Part shown: piece after piece, positions 59,775-64,000 of the stretch | Layout of the letters: every line of letters starts with the position of its first letter | How positions within the stretch are numbered: the first letter of the stretch is position 1 | Source: Aureispira sp. CCB-E | Lineage (GTDB): Bacteria; Bacteroidota; Bacteroidia; Chitinophagales; Saprospiraceae | Length of the DNA stretch: 64,000 nucleotides | Reading direction: 5' to 3' | Assembly: GCF_031326345.1 (NCBI RefSeq) | Contig: NZ_CP133671.1 | Span: forward strand, 2,170,001 to 2,234,000 | The notes under the pieces: generated by a model | Databases searched by the model: none | The model's input: the letters and a program-made list of their open reading frames with translations, nothing else | Told to the model about the DNA's origin: nothing | Translations under genes and position numbers: made by a program

Positions 59775-59819
59775 TAAAAAAAGCCACTAGAGATTTTATT
59801 TTCTAGTGGCTAATTTTTT
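59775..59819. terminator. Stem-loop terminator after the giant SprB gene
   Basis: AGCCACTAGA (59782-59791) pairs with TCTAGTGGCT (59802-59811); A- and T-runs flank both sides, so it works on minus for the giant gene. Confidence 0.85.
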
Positions 59820-59838
59820 ATAATAATATTAATGATTA

Positions 59839-62800
59839 TTACCTGAGAAGGGTAATATTCCCTTTCACTTGTTCTGTATGTCCATCTTTAAACAAGACAT
59901 CAGCATACCAAGTATATGTTCCAGAAGGAGCTGGACGACCACGATAGATTCCATTCCATCCTTGTTCTGGTACATTAATCTCCGAGTTGTTGCCCTCAAA
60001 GACCAAAGTTCCCCATCTATCGTACACTCTAAAGATCGTTACGGTCTGAACTTTTGAACCACCTTGAATAAAGAAGTAATCATTCACCCCATCTCCATTT
60101 GGCGTAAAGCCTGTTGGAGCATTCGCTCTTCTTAATTTGGTTACTTCTATCATGACAATACTATCCACTGAACAGCCATTGCTATTTGTTGCTGTAAATT
60201 GATATTGTACCGCATCCTGTGGTCTAATTCCAAAGCTAAAGCTGCTGTCTGTTACCAAGCCCATTGCTCCAGAAATTTGTTGCCAACTGTAAGTCACTCC
60301 TACCGTATCGTTCAAACTAGCTGCTATCGTCAAGCTATCCAAGTATTCGATGGTTGTATCGCCTGTCATACTTGTGATAAAGAATGGATCTGCATCTTCT
60401 ACCACCAACATGGTATCCGCAACACAGCCATTTTCATCTCGAACCGACAAGGTATAAATTCCTGACGCCAAGCCAGAGAAGATATTACCATTTTGCCACG
60501 TACTGCCATCAATACTGTATTCTAACAAACCAACTGTCACTGTTCCTCCTGATCCAAATGCGGTCAAGGTTCCTGTTTGATCCCCTGCACACAATGTGCC
60601 TGTCGTATTGCCTGTAATAGTCAATTCTTCTGGCTCTACGATGGAGATGCTTGTTGTTTCAAAACAACCTCTACTATCGGTCACTGTTACATCATAAGTC
60701 CCTGGTGTCAAATTACTCGCTGTACGTGTTGTCGCACCATTGGACCAATTGTAGTTGTAAGGACTCGTTCCGCCAGTTGCTGTCACTTGTGCAGCTGCAT
60801 TGCCATCTCCATAACACAAGATGCTATTCGTTGAAGCTATGCTCAAGCTAATTGGAGCAGGCTCTGTTATCGTGTAGTTAAACGTTTCTTGACAACCATC
60901 GGCATCCGTTACCGTTACTGTATAATTACCAGCACCCAAGCCTGTCACAGGATTGCTCACCATTCCATTTGACCAGCTGTAATTCACCAATACTTTGTTC
61001 GAACCAGTAATGTTGATGGAACCATCGGTCAAACCATGGCAACTGATGTTGCTCACTGTTTCTGTTACCGTGATGGGCGTTCCTTCTGTTAAGGTTACCG
61101 TTGCCATTGCCGTACAAGCATTGGCATCTGTAACAATTACCGAAATAGCTCCTGCACTCAAATTCGACGCATTTAATCCTACTTGTCCACTTGGATCAGT
61201 CCAAACATAGGTGTAAGGTCCAACTCCACCAGAGGTAGCATTCACGGCAACAGCTCCATTACTTCCTCCAAAACAAGAAACATGTTGTAGAACGGTGGCA
61301 CTAACTGTCAATTCTGTGGGTTCTCCAATTGTACTGGTTAGTTCTAAAGAACAACCATTGGCATCCGTCACGCTTAGGTTGTAGGTGCCTGCGGGTAAAC
61401 TATCGGCAACAACAGTTGTTTGAACCGGTGTGCTATTCCATGCGTATTGATAAGGTCTTGTTCCTCCTGTGATAACCGCTCCCAATTCTCCAGTAGAAGA
61501 ACCGAAACAAAGCGCATTGGCAGCTGTAATATAACCACTCAAAGCATCGTTTGGCTCATTGATGGTAAAGGTATCAATATCAAAACAACCATTGGCATCA
61601 CTGACCGTAACAGTTTGTACACCCGCCGATAAGCCTGTGGCATTCGGGCTATTTTGTCCAGGAGCACCACTCCATTGGAAGGTGTACCCACTCGTTGGTG
61701 TTCCTCCTTGTACTGCCAAGGAGGCTGTTCCATCATTACCACCATGACAAGAAACATCGGTTGTATTAATAATGGTTGCTTGCACAGCGGTTGGTTGTGT
61801 TACTATTGCCGTAGCCATTCCAGTACAGCCATTCGCATCGCTTACCGTAACGACATAAGTACCGCCAGCTAAATTACTCGCTGTTGCCGTCGTTTGACTG
61901 CCTGCCGCAGCATCCCATTGATAGGTGTATGGTCCAACACCACCACTAACGGTGGCTGTCGCACTTCCTGTCCCTTGTCCATTACAAGTGGCAGGAGTTG
62001 TACTGCTGATGGTTGCCAAAACAACCGAAGGTTCACTAATCGTGACGGTTGTTTGTGCCGTACAGTTGTTCGTATCGCTCACCACGACTGTGTAAATGCC
62101 CGCACTCAAACCTGTTGCTGTTGCTGTGGTTTGGTTGCCTGCTGCGGCATCCCATTGATAAGTGTAAGGACTGGTTCCTCCAGTTCCTTGAGCCGTGGCT
62201 GTTCCTGTTGCCGTGCCATTACAACTAGCATCGGTTTGGGCACTAATACTAGCACTTACTGCCGTTGAGGGTTGAGTAATCGTCACACATTCTACATGCG
62301 TACAAGCATTGGCATCGGTGATCGTCACACAATGTACGCCTGCACTTAATCCTATGGTCGTGGCGGCACTGCTACCATTCGACCAACGATACACATAAGC
62401 GGTCAAGCCAATTGGTGTTCCGCCACTACCTTGTGCTGTAGCACTGGTGGTGCCACCAAAACAGTCGATAGGATCAGCACTAATGCTTCCTGTTAGAACG
62501 GTTGGTTCGTTGACATTAAACACCTCCACTCGATCACAACCATTGGCATCGGCTACCGTTACGGAGTAGACGCCTGCTGCTAAACCAGTCGCTGTAGCGG
62601 TTGTTTGAACAGGAGTCGTTGACCAAGTATAGGTATAGTTGCCAACACCACCACTTGGATAAGCTGTCGCACTTCCTGTTGCCGTCCCGTGACAAGAAAC
62701 ATCTGTCACGATAACTGAATCAATTAAAACAGAGTCGGGTTCTCCAATAGAGATGGGCAGTGCAATCTCACAGTTGTTTCCATCTCGTACAAAAACGGTG

Positions 62801-64000
62801 TAAGAACCTGCTCCTAAATTGTTGTAAGTATTGATATTGCTAAAGACATTGCCTGTTTGACCAGGTCCTGTAATTTTATATTCATAACCATTCACTCCTA
62901 AGGTTCCTGTTCCAGGAGTGGCATTGACTAAGATTTGTCCGTTGGCATCTCCATGACACAAGACATCAACAGCGGTGTAGGTGGCTGCTAATTGTACTGG
63001 GTCAGCAATGGTAATGCAAGTATCCATTTGACAACCGGCTACATCGGTGACGGTGACACAATAAGTCCCCGCTACTAAACCATTGATGTTGGCGGTATTT
63101 TGTCCTTGTGGGCTCCAAACATAGCTGTAACCACCACTGCCACCAGCCACAACCACACCAACCGATCCATCGGCAGCTCCGGTACAACTAATGGCAGCAC
63201 CATTGTAGTTGCTTAGAACTTGTGGATTTAATGTGATAGCTGTTGGTTCGGTTAAGACAGAACCTGTGCTCACACTACAACCATTGGCATCGGTTACCGT
63301 TACGGTATGTGCTCCAGCACAAACGTTGGTGGCGATGCTTGTATTTTGTCCGTTGCTCCATTGATAGGTGTAATTTGGTGTTGCTCCTTGTGCATCTACT
63401 TCTATGCTACCATCACAACTTCCATGACACGATGGATTTAGTTGATTGATGATGGCGGCAGTTAATACCGTTGATGGTTCAAAGACCGTAGCACTACCTA
63501 AAATGGTACAACCATTAAAGTCAGTTACAGTTACTGTATAAGTTCCTACTGTTAGATTACTTGCTGTAGCAGTTACCTGTCCACCACTTCCAGTTGATGG
63601 ATCCCATTGATAGCTATATGGGAAGGTTCCGCCAGTAACTAAGGCTGTTACCGAACCATCATTTCCGTTTTTACATTGTACCGAATCTACATCAAATCCT
63701 AGTTGTAAAGCCGTTGGCTCTGTAATAATTACGTTTGCTGTTACGGTACATCCATTGGCATCGGTTACGGTAACACTATGTGTATTGGCATCTAATCCTG
63801 TTGCCGTTGCGGTATTATCTCCATTACTCCAGTTATAAGTATATGCTCCGACACCACCAGTTAGACTAATGGTTGCTTGTCCATTTGAGCCACCAAAACA
63901 ACTCACGTTGATGGTAGAGAAATTGATATTACTAAAGCCTGCTGGTTCGTTCACCTGAATACAAGTATCAACCGTACAACCATTCCCATCGGTAACCGTT
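59839..64000 (-). CDS. Giant SprB-repeat surface protein, C-terminal part (runs off right edge)
   Basis: The frame is open from base 64000 (in-frame codons before 63954 read TVTDGNGCTVDTCIQ), so the visible ~1387 residues are only the C-terminal part. There are 15 complete SprB repeats of 72-85 residues (pattern SCHGxxxGS, GGxxPYTYxWS, ATGLSAGTYTVTVTDANGC, ITEP), an Ig-like segment (DTTIEYLDSLTIAASLNDTV), and a CHU_C T9SS type B domain (APTGFTPNGDGVNDYFFIQG ... GTYTWYADVLF). SprB of Flavobacterium is a mobile surface adhesin used in gliding; this protein probably has a similar surface role. The coding DNA looks richer in G/C than its neighbours, and repeats 8 and 9 are near-copies of each other. 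Confidence 0.93.
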   Translation of the reverse strand, partial: TVTDGNGCTVDTCIQVNEPAGFSNINFSTINVSCFGGSNGQATISLTGGVGAYTYNWSNGDNTATATGLDANTHSVTVTDANGCTVTANVIITEPTALQLGFDVDSVQCKNGNDGSVTALVTGGTFPYSYQWDPSTGSGGQVTATASNLTVGTYTVTVTDFNGCTILGSATVFEPSTVLTAAIINQLNPSCHGSCDGSIEVDAQGATPNYTYQWSNGQNTSIATNVCAGAHTVTVTDANGCSVSTGSVLTEPTAITLNPQVLSNYNGAAISCTGAADGSVGVVVAGGSGGYSYVWSPQGQNTANINGLVAGTYCVTVTDVAGCQMDTCITIADPVQLAATYTAVDVLCHGDANGQILVNATPGTGTLGVNGYEYKITGPGQTGNVFSNINTYNNLGAGSYTVFVRDGNNCEIALPISIGEPDSVLIDSVIVTDVSCHGTATGSATAYPSGGVGNYTYTWSTTPVQTTATATGLAAGVYSVTVADANGCDRVEVFNVNEPTVLTGSISADPIDCFGGTTSATAQGSGGTPIGLTAYVYRWSNGSSAATTIGLSAGVHCVTITDANACTHVECVTITQPSTAVSASISAQTDASCNGTATGTATAQGTGGTSPYTYQWDAAAGNQTTATATGLSAGIYTVVVSDTNNCTAQTTVTISEPSVVLATISSTTPATCNGQGTGSATATVSGGVGPYTYQWDAAAGSQTTATASNLAGGTYVVTVSDANGCTGMATAIVTQPTAVQATIINTTDVSCHGGNDGTASLAVQGGTPTSGYTFQWSGAPGQNSPNATGLSAGVQTVTVSDANGCFDIDTFTINEPNDALSGYITAANALCFGSSTGELGAVITGGTRPYQYAWNSTPVQTTVVADSLPAGTYNLSVTDANGCSLELTSTIGEPTELTVSATVLQHVSCFGGSNGAVAVNATSGGVGPYTYVWTDPSGQVGLNASNLSAGAISVIVTDANACTAMATVTLTEGTPITVTETVSNISCHGLTDGSINITGSNKVLVNYSWSNGMVSNPVTGLGAGNYTVTVTDADGCQETFNYTITEPAPISLSIASTNSILCYGDGNAAAQVTATGGTSPYNYNWSNGATTRTASNLTPGTYDVTVTDSRGCFETTSISIVEPEELTITGNTTGTLCAGDQTGTLTAFGSGGTVTVGLLEYSIDGSTWQNGNIFSGLASGIYTLSVRDENGCVADTMLVVEDADPFFITSMTGDTTIEYLDSLTIAASLNDTVGVTYSWQQISGAMGLVTDSSFSFGIRPQDAVQYQFTATNSNGCSVDSIVMIEVTKLRRANAPTGFTPNGDGVNDYFFIQGGSKVQTVTIFRVYDRWGTLVFEGNNSEINVPEQGWNGIYRGRPAPSGTYTWYADVLFKDGHTEQVKGNITLLR

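Noticed and set aside
61894-62268. 124-residue open frame on plus inside the giant SprB gene
   Set aside because: It is a Cys/Arg/Ser-rich shadow of the repeat coding sequence with no domain.
63952-63954. GTG as a start of the giant SprB gene
   Set aside because: The frame continues upstream to the window edge with typical repeat sequence (TVTDGNGC), so this is an internal Val.
59839-64000. Regular DNA repeats in the giant gene as a CRISPR-like array
   Set aside because: The period is about 225-250 bases, the units diverge and encode SprB domains; there are no short identical repeats with spacers.
1-64000. tRNA, rRNA, prophage or complete insertion sequence
   Set aside because: I looked for cloverleaf-like G/C-rich stretches, transposase motifs and phage genes and saw none; a tRNAscan and IS search would be needed to be sure.

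Overview
The window looks like the chromosome of a low-GC member of the Bacteroidota, most likely of the class Saprospiria (an Aureispira- or Saprospira-like filamentous glider). The evidence is a short Bacteroidota-type RpoD without a large region 1.1, gliding protein GldC, several type IX secretion (T9SS) substrates with type A and type B C-terminal signals, an STN-TonB-dependent receptor, many small DUF1573 and outer-membrane-barrel proteins, A/T-rich intergenic DNA with no obvious Shine-Dalgarno sites, and promoter-like TAnnTTTG boxes. The genus is inferred from these features; no database was searched. I saw no rRNA, tRNA, CRISPR array, prophage or intact insertion sequence.

Layout. 1-4.4 kb: the N-terminal half of a sensor histidine kinase, a TonB-C-like secreted protein, a large helical protein and a small Cys-rich membrane protein. 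4.4-7.8 kb: an Lrp/AsnC regulator divergent from a PLP histidine decarboxylase, then a convergent DUF819 membrane protein. 8.1-11.9 kb: a kelch T9SS substrate, a methyltransferase, an RpoD paralogue and BioD. 12-17.7 kb: an ECF sigma factor followed by a protein that joins a cytoplasmic segment to an outer-membrane barrel, two tandem GldN-like proteins and a TPR protein. 18-24.4 kb: a TetR regulator, a CHRD-like lipoprotein, the housekeeping RpoD, a START-like protein, an SPFH-SHOCT protein and a barrel protein. 24.4-28.2 kb: the feoA-feoB-Cys-rich operon and miaA. 28.4-38.9 kb: a TonB receptor, DinB, a Crp-like regulator, GldC, a glucosaminidase, HtrA, small envelope proteins and a DUF3298 lipoprotein. 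39-40.7 kb: three tandem DUF1573 proteins. 41-46.4 kb: a fused 2-oxoacid dehydrogenase E1, a PIN-like protein, a DUF2141 protein, a CorA transporter and a DsbA-like protein. 46.5-53.3 kb: a T9SS substrate, an AraC regulator, AccC, CapA and a putative cysteine peptidase. 53.3-64 kb: a SprB-repeat T9SS protein, an O-methyltransferase-like enzyme, an acyl-CoA dehydrogenase and the C-terminal part of a giant SprB-repeat surface protein that runs off the right edge.

Most genes are single transcription units. Many end in a clear stem-loop plus T-run, and these are listed. The shared theme is the envelope: secretion of adhesin-like proteins through T9SS, envelope stress proteins (HtrA, ECF sigma with a membrane partner) and nutrient receptors.

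The most interesting non-coding signal is a family of small intergenic palindromic elements (at least ten copies or fragments). They share arm sequences related to TAGTTCGTTGA...TCAACGAACTA and internal modules such as GCTCACGAAGTAA. In some copies both arms have changed together so that pairing is kept. The most interesting coding signal is the ECF sigma gene paired with a predicted trans-envelope partner at 12.0-14.2 kb.
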